The notes under the pieces: generated by a model
Database searches by the model: none
What the model saw: the letters and a program-made list of their open reading frames with translations, nothing else
Told to the model about the DNA's origin: nothing
In this document: in pieces, positions 48,492 to 56,719 of the stretch
How positions within the stretch are numbered: the stretch's first letter is position 1
Layout: each line of letters begins with the position of its first letter
Translations under genes and position numbers: made by a program
Assembly: GCA_052148155.1 (NCBI GenBank)
Contig: JBKQIY010000019.1
Coordinates: 62,001-126,000, forward strand
DNA from: JBBQER01 sp052148155
Lineage (GTDB): Bacteria; Actinomycetota; Acidimicrobiia; IMCC26256; PALSA-610
Direction of reading: 5' to 3'
Length of the DNA stretch: 64,000 nucleotides

Positions 48492-50177
48492 TCACGACCG
48501 GAGGGTATGACCTGCGTGTGTCCCGGTCAGCGAACCGCCCTCGACGAACACTTTTCCGTTGACGATTGTCGCCTCGTAGCCGACCGACCGTTGCACGTAT
48601 CGACCGGCGCCGGTCGGAAAGTCATGGACGAGCTCGGGAATCTCGAGCGCCAGCCCCCCGAGGTCGACGACATTGAGGTCGGCCTGCGCGCCGAGGCGCA
48701 GCACCCCGCGGTTGGCGATGCCGAACAACGTCGCGTTGTCGGAGGTGAGGCGTCGGATGGCCTCCTCGATCGTGTATTTGCGCAGGTCGCGAACCCAGTG
48801 CAGCAAGAACCAGGTGGGCAGCGACGCATCCATGATGAGGCCGACATGAGCGCCGGAGTCCCCAAGGCCGATGAGGACACCGGGATGGTCGAGGAGCTCC
48901 TCCACCGCGTCCATCCGCTGATTGAGGAAAGGATAATTGAACAGCGCCCGGCCGCGGGTCTCGATCGATAGACGCACGAACGCCTCGACGACCGACTCGC
49001 CGGCGCGTTCGGCATGCGCAGCAAGAGACGTCGTTGGGTCCGCCGAGTAGTCGACGTCGTCGCGGGTGAGCACGTACACGCCGTGCCAGTCGAGGGGAGG
49101 CATGTTGGCTTGCGCGGCTTGTACGAGCTCGGCACGCCGCTCCGGCGCCTCCAGTGCCGCGAGACGTGCGTCGAGCGACAGGGGCTGGAGTGCGGCCCAC
49201 GCAGGCGAGCGGTCGAAGAACGTACGGTGTTGCAAGCCGAACAGCAGCCCGATCCCGCGAGCGGTGGTTTGGGGCCGAAGCTCACCTCCGGCTCTGGATT
49301 CCTCGTCGACCAAGTCAAGAATGATGCGGAAGAGTTCGGGACCCGCGTTGCTCTGCGCGAGACCGAACGTCACCGGCCGTCCGGTGCGACGGTTGATTTC
49401 CGCCATCCAGTGCACCTCGGCGCGGGTTCCCTCGTAGCCGACGCCAGGTCGCTCGAACCTCGGCGCGACCTCGAAGACCCCTTTTCCTTGGTCGCCGAGC
49501 ACATCCGCGATGGCGAAGAGCTCTCCTTGCGCGGCCCACGTGCCAGGAACGAAGCGGCCGTCAGGCACGCGGTGCAACAGCGTGCGCGAGGTCGAGAATC
49601 CGAGCGCGCCCGCATGCATCGCTTCTTCGACGAGCGCAGTCATCTGCACGACGTCGTCTGCTGTTGCCGGCGTCTCGTCGAGCCCCCGTTCGCCCATGGC
49701 GTAGTGCCGGATGGCGCAATGCCCAATCATCCCTCCCACGTTCACACCCTTGGGCATCCGGTCAATGGCCGACAGGTATTCGCCGTAGGTTTCCCAATCC
49801 CACGCGAGTCCTTCGAGGATGCTCGCCGCCGGAATGTCTTCCACCGATTCCATCAACGCGGCGAGCCACGACCGCTGGTCGGGACGAACGGGCGCGAAGG
49901 TGACGCCGCAGTTGCCGAGCACGACCGAGGTGACCCCGTGCCAGCACGACGACGTCGCGTCGGGATCCCATGCGAGCTGGGCGTCGAGGTGCGTATGGAT
50001 GTCGACGAAGCCTGGTGTCACGAACGCACCATCGGCGTCGATCGAACGCCGTGCACCGCCCGGCACCTCGCCGATTTCAACGATCTGCTCGCCGTCGATC
50101 GCGACGTCGCCGGTAAAACTCGCGCGGCCCGTGCCGTCCACGATGGTGCCGCCTCGGATCACGAGATCGTGTGTCAT
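48492..50177 (-). CDS. N-acyl-D-amino-acid deacylase-like amidohydrolase
   Basis: 561 residues from ATG 50177 (the frame also has TTG 50183). Amidohydrolase fold: strand IRGGTIVDGTGRASFTGDVA, metal motif FVTPGFVDIHTHLDAQLAWDP, VVLGNCGVTFAPVRP, GHCAIRHYAMGERG, and near the C-terminus LIGLGDSGAHVGLIMDAS with the catalytic Asp, then GAQADLNVVDL. It belongs to the D-aminoacylase group, acting on N-acyl-D-amino acids or similar amides. The gene is divergent from the coxD-like gene by 34 bases. Confidence 0.88.
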   Translation of the reverse strand: MTHDLVIRGGTIVDGTGRASFTGDVAIDGEQIVEIGEVPGGARRSIDADGAFVTPGFVDIHTHLDAQLAWDPDATSSCWHGVTSVVLGNCGVTFAPVRPDQRSWLAALMESVEDIPAASILEGLAWDWETYGEYLSAIDRMPKGVNVGGMIGHCAIRHYAMGERGLDETPATADDVVQMTALVEEAMHAGALGFSTSRTLLHRVPDGRFVPGTWAAQGELFAIADVLGDQGKGVFEVAPRFERPGVGYEGTRAEVHWMAEINRRTGRPVTFGLAQSNAGPELFRIILDLVDEESRAGGELRPQTTARGIGLLFGLQHRTFFDRSPAWAALQPLSLDARLAALEAPERRAELVQAAQANMPPLDWHGVYVLTRDDVDYSADPTTSLAAHAERAGESVVEAFVRLSIETRGRALFNYPFLNQRMDAVEELLDHPGVLIGLGDSGAHVGLIMDASLPTWFLLHWVRDLRKYTIEEAIRRLTSDNATLFGIANRGVLRLGAQADLNVVDLGGLALEIPELVHDFPTGAGRYVQRSVGYEATIVNGKVFVEGGSLTGTHAGHTLRS

Positions 50178-50211
50178 GGACAAAACGTAGTCCTCGGTAG
50201 CCTGGGGAACT

Positions 50212-51105
50212 ATGGAGACGGCTCCGGAAAGTGTCGACGCGGTCCGTCTGGGCTTGACCGAACATGACTACCTCGCCGATGAAGGCCTCTCGACGTCGAT
50301 CTTCCTCGCGCTCCGGCTCCAACGGCCACTTCTGTTGGAGGGCGAAGCTGGTGTCGGCAAGACCGAGGTCGCGAAGGTCTTAGCCGAATGGACGGGCGGG
50401 GAACTGGTGCGGCTCCAGTGCTACGAAGGAATCGACGCGAGCCAGGCTGTCTACGAGTGGGACTACGCGCGCCAGCTCCTGCATCTGCGCGCGCTCGAGG
50501 CGAGCGGCGCTCGGATCGCCGAAGACGAGCTCTACTCCGAACGCTTCCTTGTGAAGCGTCCCCTGTTGCGCGCACTCGCACACGACAGTGAAATCCCGCC
50601 GGTGCTGTTGATCGACGAGGTCGACCGCGCCGACGACGAGTTTGAGGCCTTCCTGCTTGAATTGCTTTCTGACTGGACCATCTCAGTGCCCGAGCTGGGC
50701 GCAGTTCACGCCGATGTCCCTCCGGTCGTGGTGCTCACGTCGAACCGCACGCGCGACGTCCACGACGCGCTGAAGCGCCGCTGCCTCTACCACTGGATAC
50801 CGCACCCCGATTTCGAGCGCGAACTCGCGATTCTTCGTCTGCGCGCCCCGGAGGTGCAAGGTCCGCTGGCGCGTGACGTCGCGGGCGCGGTTGAGGTGTT
50901 ACGCGACCTTGAGCTCTACAAACCTCCGGGTGTGGCGGAAACAATCGACTGGGCGCAGTCGCTGGCCACGCTCGGGACAATCAGGCTCGACGAGCGCTCG
51001 GTCGACGCGACGTTGGGCACGATCCTCAAGTACCACGAAGACCATACCCGCGTGCGCGCGCACGGTCTCGACGAGCTGGTGCGCGCCGCAGCGGCGCGCG
51101 GATGA
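50212..51105 (+). CDS. MoxR/CoxD-type AAA ATPase
   Basis: 297 residues. Walker A GEAGVGKTEVAKVLAEWTGG, Walker B PPVLLIDEVDRADDEFEAF, sensor 1 VVLTSNRTRDVHDALKRRC and Arg fingers in ALKRRCLYHW. This MoxR subtype (with YEGIDASQAVYEWDYARQL) accompanies molybdenum hydroxylases such as aerobic CO dehydrogenase, where CoxD helps insert sulfur/copper into the active site. It overlaps the following VWA gene (ATGA). Confidence 0.9.
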   Translation: METAPESVDAVRLGLTEHDYLADEGLSTSIFLALRLQRPLLLEGEAGVGKTEVAKVLAEWTGGELVRLQCYEGIDASQAVYEWDYARQLLHLRALEASGARIAEDELYSERFLVKRPLLRALAHDSEIPPVLLIDEVDRADDEFEAFLLELLSDWTISVPELGAVHADVPPVVVLTSNRTRDVHDALKRRCLYHWIPHPDFERELAILRLRAPEVQGPLARDVAGAVEVLRDLELYKPPGVAETIDWAQSLATLGTIRLDERSVDATLGTILKYHEDHTRVRAHGLDELVRAAAARG

Positions 51106-52217
51106 ACATGGAACCCGATCGCGTTGCCGTCGCGTTCGCGAGAGTGCTGCGCGGTGCGGGCCTTGACGTACCGGTCGGGTCGACGATTGGGTTCGCACGA
51201 GCGCTCGAGTGCGTCGGTCTGGCGACCGCGAGCGGCGTGTACTGGGCCGGACGGGCGACACTCGTGCGAAGACCCGACGACATCGCGTCCTACGACCGCG
51301 CTTTCGCCGTGTTCTGGACGAACGGCGGACCGGCTGACGCACTCGACGAACCGGACGAGCGACCGGGCCCGGTCAGCGTGGCGTTCGACGTCGAACTGCC
51401 ATCCTCCGGCGACGACACCGCCACCGTGGGCATCCGGCCATCAGTCACAGTGCGTTGGAGTCCGGTCGAGACATTGCGTGAGCGCGACTTTGCGTGCTAC
51501 ACGCCCGGCGAGTTCGCGCAGGCTCGTCGCCTCATGGCCGACCTTCGAGTCACGAGCGCGCGGCGACCGTCGCGTCGCCGGAAACCGACTTCACGGTCGC
51601 ACGGCTCGCCCGATCTCCGCCGCACGATTCGCCGCTCGTTCGGCGCCGGCGGTGAGGTCGTACCACCGTCGTTTCACGAAGCCGGTACTCGCGCGCGACC
51701 GCTGGTGGTCCTCCTCGACGTCAGCGGTTCGATGGAGCCGTACGCCCGCGCCTTCGTGCGTTTCGTGCATGCCGCCGTGGTGAGCCGAACCCGCGTCGAG
51801 GCGTTCACGCTCGGTACGCGCCTCACGAGAGTGACGCGCCAGTTGCAGTCACGCGATCCTGATGCGGCAGTCCGGGCGGCGGCGGGCCGGGTGGCCGACT
51901 GGGCTGGAGGTACCAGGCTCGGCGACGGGTTGCGGGCATTCAACGACGGGTGGGGTGTGCCGGGCATGGCGCGAGGCGCGACGGTCGTGATCCTCTCCGA
52001 CGGCTGGGACCGAGGTGACCCCGAGGCACTCGCCGAGCAGATGGCGCGATTGGCCCGCGTCGCCTACAAGATCGTGTGGGTGAACCCCCTGAAAGCGAGC
52101 CCCGGATACGCACCCCTCGCCCAGGGGATGGCGGCGGCCCTGCCCCACGTTGACGCATTCGTGGAAGGCCATTCCATCGCGGCGCTCGAGGAGTTGGCCG
52201 CGGTGATCTCACGATGA
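51102..52217 (+). CDS. CoxE-type von Willebrand factor A protein
   Basis: 371 residues. An N-terminal CoxE helical region, a basic disordered linker (RRPSRRRKPTSRSHGSPD), then a VWA domain with MIDAS motif LLDVSGSMEPYARAF, the Thr/Gly segment GGTRLGDGLRAF and VVILSDGWDRGDPEAL. It works with the preceding MoxR ATPase as a chaperone pair for maturing a molybdenum hydroxylase. The overlap with the ATPase gene and the XdhC gene 4 bases downstream make a three-gene maturation operon. Confidence 0.9.
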   Translation: MNMEPDRVAVAFARVLRGAGLDVPVGSTIGFARALECVGLATASGVYWAGRATLVRRPDDIASYDRAFAVFWTNGGPADALDEPDERPGPVSVAFDVELPSSGDDTATVGIRPSVTVRWSPVETLRERDFACYTPGEFAQARRLMADLRVTSARRPSRRRKPTSRSHGSPDLRRTIRRSFGAGGEVVPPSFHEAGTRARPLVVLLDVSGSMEPYARAFVRFVHAAVVSRTRVEAFTLGTRLTRVTRQLQSRDPDAAVRAAAGRVADWAGGTRLGDGLRAFNDGWGVPGMARGATVVILSDGWDRGDPEALAEQMARLARVAYKIVWVNPLKASPGYAPLAQGMAAALPHVDAFVEGHSIAALEELAAVISR

Positions 52218-52221
52218 AGGC

Positions 52222-53337
52222 ATGAGGTCAATGAAAGAAGTGCTCGACGACGTCGTTCGCTGGCAGGCCGCGGGCCGGCGGGCCGCGATCGCACGCGTTG
52301 TCGGTGTCGTCGGTTCGAGCCCACGTGAAGCCGGCGCGGCGATGGCTGTGAGCGACGCCCGCGAGGTAGCCGGCTCGGTCTCAGGCGGCTGCGTCGAGGG
52401 CGCGGTGGTCGAGGCCGCGCTCGAGGTCCTTGCCGGAGAGCGAGATCCAGGCGTCATCACGTTCGGCTATTCCGACGACGACGCGTTCTCGGTCGGGTTG
52501 ACCTGTGGTGGGACGATTCACCTGTTCGTCGAGCCGGTCGAGGAGCGGGTGGTCGACGCGCCGCTCCTCGGTACCTTCCGCTCCGCGGTCGACGCGTCGG
52601 AGCCCGTCGCGCTGGTCACAGTCGTCGACGGCGTCGGCGTCGGGTCGAAGCTGCTCGTGCGGCCGGGGAGCGAACCCATCGGGACGCTCGGCAATCCCGA
52701 CCTGGATCGTGTGGTCAGTCGCGACGCGCTCGGTGAGCTGGAGGCCGGCCTGAGCTCGACGCGCCACTACGGCGAGCACGGCGAAGCGCGCGAGGAGACC
52801 GTGTCGGTGTTCATCGAGGCGTTCGTGGTCCCGCCCCGCATGGTCATCTTCGGTGCAGTCGACTTCACCGCTGCGTTAGCCGACGTCGCGAAGCTGCTCG
52901 GCTTCCGTGTCGTGGTATGCGACGCCCGGGCCGTGTTCGCGACCGTACAACGATTTCCGATGGCCGACGAGGTCGTGAACACCTGGCCGGATCGCTACCT
53001 CAACGAGATCGGACACAGTCTCACCGAACGCGACGTCGTGTGCGTCCTCACTCACGACCACAAGTTCGATGTGCCCGCGATCGTCGCCGCGACAAAGACG
53101 AAGGCGGGTTACATCGGAGCGATGGGATCTCGTCGAACCAACGAAGCCCGGGTGGTGCGGCTACGTGACGCCGGACTCGCCGACGACGACATCGCGCGGG
53201 TCATGTCGCCGATCGGGCTCGACATCGGCGCTCGCACGCCCGAAGAGACGGCAATCTCGATCTGTGCCGAAATCATCGCGGCCCGTACCGGCCGTCGAGC
53301 CGCCTCACTGCGCGACACTGCCGGGCCGATTCACTAG
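52222..53337 (+). CDS. XdhC/CoxF-type molybdenum cofactor maturation protein
   Basis: 371 residues. N-terminal XdhC domain: VVGVVGSSPREAGAAMAVS, GSVSGGCVEGAVVEAAL and LTCGGTIHLFVEP. C-terminal Rossmann domain: VIFGAVDFTAALADVAKLLG, VCVLTHDHKFDVPAI, GAMGSRRTNEARV and IGLDIGARTPEETAISI. XdhC proteins bind molybdopterin cytosine dinucleotide and load sulfurated cofactor into xanthine dehydrogenase/CODH-type enzymes. The ATG at 52231 is an alternative start. No hydroxylase subunits are in this window. Confidence 0.9.
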   Translation: MRSMKEVLDDVVRWQAAGRRAAIARVVGVVGSSPREAGAAMAVSDAREVAGSVSGGCVEGAVVEAALEVLAGERDPGVITFGYSDDDAFSVGLTCGGTIHLFVEPVEERVVDAPLLGTFRSAVDASEPVALVTVVDGVGVGSKLLVRPGSEPIGTLGNPDLDRVVSRDALGELEAGLSSTRHYGEHGEAREETVSVFIEAFVVPPRMVIFGAVDFTAALADVAKLLGFRVVVCDARAVFATVQRFPMADEVVNTWPDRYLNEIGHSLTERDVVCVLTHDHKFDVPAIVAATKTKAGYIGAMGSRRTNEARVVRLRDAGLADDDIARVMSPIGLDIGARTPEETAISICAEIIAARTGRRAASLRDTAGPIH

Positions 53338-53350
53338 GCAGGAGCACCGA

Positions 53351-54094
53351 ATGGATCTTGGCATTGCGGGACGGCGCGCCGCGGTGGCCGCCGCGTCGAA
53401 GGGCTTGGGCTTCGCGGTCGCGCACGCCCTGGCGGGTGAAGGCGTACGCGTCGCGGTATGCGGTCGGCGGGCCGACACGATCGAGGCTGCCGCCGCCCGA
53501 ATCGGTTCCGGCGCAGTGCCGATCGTCGCCGACCTCTCGTCACCGGCCGGTGCATCCGGATTCGTGCGCGACGCGCAGGCCGCGCTCGGCGGAATCGACA
53601 TTCTCGTTGCCAACGCGGGGGGACCGCCGCCGGGCAACTTCGCGAATGTGACCGTCGACCAGTATCTCGACGCATTCGAGCTCAACTGCCGGTCGACGAT
53701 CGCGATGTGCTACGAGGCGGTACCGTCCATGCGCGCACAGCACTGGGGTCGGGTGGTCGCCATCACGTCGATCGCGGTTCGCCAGCCCATCCCGGCGCTC
53801 ATCCTGTCGAACACGGCGCGCGCCGGAGTGACCGGTTTCCTCAAGACCCTCGCGCGCGAGGTCGCGGCCGACGGTGTGACCGTCAACTCGCTGCTCCCCG
53901 GGCTGCACGCAACTGAACGCATCGCCGCATTGCACGGCGAAGGAAGTGATCCGGCCGCGGGAATCCCGGCCGGAGTGATCGGCGACCCGGCCGACTTTGG
54001 GTCCGTCGCCGCGTTCTTGTGTTCAGAACAGGCGAGTTATCTCACCGGCACGGCGCTTGCGGTCGACGGCGGCGCCGACGCGGCGCTCATCTGA
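53351..54094 (+). CDS. Short-chain dehydrogenase/reductase with altered active site
   Basis: 247 residues from ATG 53351 (AGGAG 6 bases upstream). The Rossmann motif is AAVAAASKGLGFAVAHALAG (Gly-rich, TGxxxGxG variant), with VAVCGRRADTIEAAAA, LVANAGGPPPGNFANV and the C-terminal SYLTGTALAVDGGADAALI. The catalytic serine is present in VAITSIAVRQ but the usual YxxxK is replaced by LSNTAR. Similar replacements exist in a small SDR subgroup. It may bind NAD(P) without classical dehydrogenase chemistry. Confidence 0.86.
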   Translation: MDLGIAGRRAAVAAASKGLGFAVAHALAGEGVRVAVCGRRADTIEAAAARIGSGAVPIVADLSSPAGASGFVRDAQAALGGIDILVANAGGPPPGNFANVTVDQYLDAFELNCRSTIAMCYEAVPSMRAQHWGRVVAITSIAVRQPIPALILSNTARAGVTGFLKTLAREVAADGVTVNSLLPGLHATERIAALHGEGSDPAAGIPAGVIGDPADFGSVAAFLCSEQASYLTGTALAVDGGADAALI

Positions 54095-54194
54095 GGATTC
54101 ACCGAGTTCGGCAGGGTCGTCGCGATGGTCAATACCGTAGGAGGCTCGGCATGGCCGACGCAGGTGATCGTCGGATTCGACGGAAAGGCACACG

Positions 54195-54488
54195 ATGTTT
54201 CGTCACGTTGTCCTGTTGCGTTGGACGTCGCAGGCCACGGCCGCGCAGCGGTCTGCCGTGGCCGTCGGTCTGGCCGAGCTGCCTCGTCTCATTCCCGAGA
54301 TCCACAACTACGAGATCGGCAGTGACGCCCATCTCAACGACGGCAATTTCGACCTCGTGATCGTCGCGGATTTCGCTGACGTCGACGGCTACCTCGTGTA
54401 CCGCGACCACCCGGATCACCAAGCGGTCATCCGCGAACGGATCCAGCCGATCCTCGCGGATCGCGCCGCAGTGCAGTACGAGATGTAG
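54195..54488 (+). CDS. Dabb-domain (stress-responsive A/B barrel) protein
   Basis: 97 residues, a single dimeric alpha-beta barrel domain: FRHVVLLRWTSQATAAQRSA, LPRLIPEIHNYEIGSDAHL, FDLVIVADFADVDGYLVYRD and HPDHQAVIRERIQPIL. Dabb proteins act in varied small-molecule transformations. It stands between the SDR and the gamma-glutamyltransferase gene. Confidence 0.9.
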   Translation: MFRHVVLLRWTSQATAAQRSAVAVGLAELPRLIPEIHNYEIGSDAHLNDGNFDLVIVADFADVDGYLVYRDHPDHQAVIRERIQPILADRAAVQYEM

Positions 54489-54525
54489 GGCCAAGCTCGA
54501 AAGGCGAGTCGATAGAGTTTTAGGT

Positions 54526-56088
54526 GTGAGCGTTTGGCTTGAGCAGGCGCGGTCGTATCCCAGCGGTGTCGTCGCCACGCCGCACTATCTCGCAACCAGC
54601 GCCGGCTTGGCGATGTTGGCGAGCGGCGGCAACGCGATCGATGCTGCGCTGGCGGCGAACCTCGTGCTCGCCGTCGTCACCCCGTACATGTGCGGTGTCG
54701 GCGGCGACCTTCTCGCGATCGTCTGGGACGGCGACGTGCACGCGTACCGCGGTGTCGGTCGAGCGCCGGCGGGCGCGACCCTCGGCGCCGTACGCGAAGA
54801 GTCGGGATCGGAGGCGATGCCCACCTTCGGCCCTCATGCGTGCACGGTTCCCGGCGCTGTCGACGGCTGGTTCACGTTGCTCGACCGGTGGGGAACCCGA
54901 TCGTTCGGAGATGTCAGCGCCGCGGCGCGGCGGTACGCGATCGATGGCTTCCCGCTCACACGCCGCGGGGCATGGTTCTTCGCCCGCAACGCGCAGACGT
55001 TCGAGCACTTCGGTCTGCACGACTTCACCGACGCATACGGCGCGCCCACGGCCGGCGCGTGGGTACGCCAACCCGAGCTGGCGCGCACCTTGCAGGTACT
55101 GGCCGACGACGGACCTGACGCCTATTACCGCGGGCCGATCGGCGCCGCGATCGCCCAGCGGCTCCAACAGGCGGGTGGCTTCCTCACGTCCGAAGATCTT
55201 GCCGCGCACGCGGGCGCCTGGGTCGAGCCATTACGTACGTCGGTGCGCGGCGCCGAGATCCTCGAAATGCCGCCGCCGACGCAGGGGATAGCTGCGTTGG
55301 AGGCGTTGCGTATTACCGATCGTCTCGATCTCGGAGCCGACGGTCCCGACCGGCAGCACTTGTTGATTGAATCCATGAAGATGGCCCTCGCGGATCGCGA
55401 CGAGTACCTCGGCGACCCGGCCGCAATGACCGTCGACTGCGATGCGCTCCTCGCCGACGAATGGATCGGCGATCGGCGAGCGCGTCTCGACCCTGCGCGC
55501 GCGCAACACTTCTCGCCACGGCGTACCCCCAGTGGTGGCACCATCTACTTGAACGCCGCCGATCGAGACGGACTGCTCGTGAGTCTCATCCAGTCAAACT
55601 TTTTCGGTGCGGGTTGCGGACTGCGGGTCGGCGAGTGGGGGATCAACCTGCATAACCGCGGCTCGGCTTTCAACTTCGATGCGGGCCACCCCAACGTGTT
55701 CGGCCCGTCGAAGATGCCCCTCCACACACTCATCCCCGGGCTCGCGCTGCGCGACGGTCGACCGTGGCTCGTCTTCGGGAGCGAAGGCGGTCACGGTCAG
55801 GCGCAGACACATCTCCAGATCCTCACGCGGATGCTGGTCGACGGTGACGACCCCCAGGCCGCCATCAGCGCGCCGCGGTTCACCATCGATCCGGACACCG
55901 CGCGGGTGGCAATCGAAGACCATTTCGATCCTGCATGGATCGAAGAGCTGCGCCGGCGCGGCCACGACCTCGATGTCGTCCCCGGGCACCGCCACGGCCC
56001 CGGTATCGCGCACGCGATCGAATGTCTGGTGAGTGGATACCGTGCCGGATCCGATCCCCGGGCCGAAGGCGGCACGGCCGGGCTCTGA
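54526..56088 (+). CDS. Gamma-glutamyltransferase family protein
   Basis: 520 residues from GTG 54526. Ntn-hydrolase of the gamma-glutamyltransferase type: MLASGGNAIDAALAANLVLA, CGVGGDLLAIVWDG, the probable autocleavage/nucleophile Thr in GGTIYLNAADRDGLLVSLIQ, and MPLHTLIPGLALRDGRPWLV with GSEGGHGQAQTHLQILTRML. No signal peptide, so cytoplasmic, unlike classic glutathione-degrading members. The substrate may be glutathione, a gamma-glutamyl amide or an acyl amide. Confidence 0.88.
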   Translation: MSVWLEQARSYPSGVVATPHYLATSAGLAMLASGGNAIDAALAANLVLAVVTPYMCGVGGDLLAIVWDGDVHAYRGVGRAPAGATLGAVREESGSEAMPTFGPHACTVPGAVDGWFTLLDRWGTRSFGDVSAAARRYAIDGFPLTRRGAWFFARNAQTFEHFGLHDFTDAYGAPTAGAWVRQPELARTLQVLADDGPDAYYRGPIGAAIAQRLQQAGGFLTSEDLAAHAGAWVEPLRTSVRGAEILEMPPPTQGIAALEALRITDRLDLGADGPDRQHLLIESMKMALADRDEYLGDPAAMTVDCDALLADEWIGDRRARLDPARAQHFSPRRTPSGGTIYLNAADRDGLLVSLIQSNFFGAGCGLRVGEWGINLHNRGSAFNFDAGHPNVFGPSKMPLHTLIPGLALRDGRPWLVFGSEGGHGQAQTHLQILTRMLVDGDDPQAAISAPRFTIDPDTARVAIEDHFDPAWIEELRRRGHDLDVVPGHRHGPGIAHAIECLVSGYRAGSDPRAEGGTAGL

Positions 56089-56114
56089 GCAGGCCGACGC
56101 CGTACCCTTGCGTC

Positions 56115-56717
56115 GTGTCGGGAACGCAGCGGCGGATCGTTACCGTGCCGAACGTCATTTCGGTCATCCGGTTGGCGTGCGTACCGCTGTTCCTGTGGCT
56201 GTTGTGGGGCGCCGGTGAGGAGCTTGCCGCCGGCTTATTGGCCGCAGGGCTCGGCGCGACCGACTGGGTCGACGGCTACATCGCGCGACATTTCGATCAA
56301 GGCAGCGAGCTCGGCAAGATCCTTGACCCCACCGCAGACCGTGTCCTGCTCGTCGCGGCCGCCGTCGCGGTACTCACACAAGGGCTCCCGGTCGCGGTCA
56401 ATACGGTGGTGTGGATCATGCTCATTCGTGAAGTACTCATCGCGGCAGCCACGATCGGTCTGGCGCTGGCTGGTGCCCGGCGTATCGACGTCGTCTGGGC
56501 CGGCAAAGCAGGCACGCTCGCGCTCATGTTCTCGCTTCCGATGTTCCTCGGGTCCGACGCCACGCGCGCGTCGTGGCACGCGTTCTTCGTGGTGTGCGCC
56601 TGGGGGTTCGCCATTGGTGGAATCGGCCTCGGCTACTACGCCGCAGCCAAGTACCTCCCCGTCGCGCGCGCCGCGTTGCGAGAAGGCCGAACTGTACGAA
56701 CTGATGTGGAGGTTTGA
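56115..56717 (+). CDS. pgsA: CDP-diacylglycerol-glycerol-3-phosphate 3-phosphatidyltransferase
   Basis: 200 residues from GTG 56115. The CDP-alcohol phosphatidyltransferase motif is complete: DGYIARHFDQGSELGKILDP then TADR, i.e. D-G-x2-A-R-x8-G-x3-D-x3-D. Four to six membrane helices follow. NVISVIRLACVPLFLWLL is the usual PgsA opening. It makes phosphatidylglycerophosphate for anionic phospholipids. A related inositol or cardiolipin enzyme is possible; the small size favours PgsA. The sugar-nucleotide gene begins 3 bases later. Confidence 0.88.
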   Translation: MSGTQRRIVTVPNVISVIRLACVPLFLWLLWGAGEELAAGLLAAGLGATDWVDGYIARHFDQGSELGKILDPTADRVLLVAAAVAVLTQGLPVAVNTVVWIMLIREVLIAAATIGLALAGARRIDVVWAGKAGTLALMFSLPMFLGSDATRASWHAFFVVCAWGFAIGGIGLGYYAAAKYLPVARAALREGRTVRTDVEV

Positions 56718-56719
56718 GC

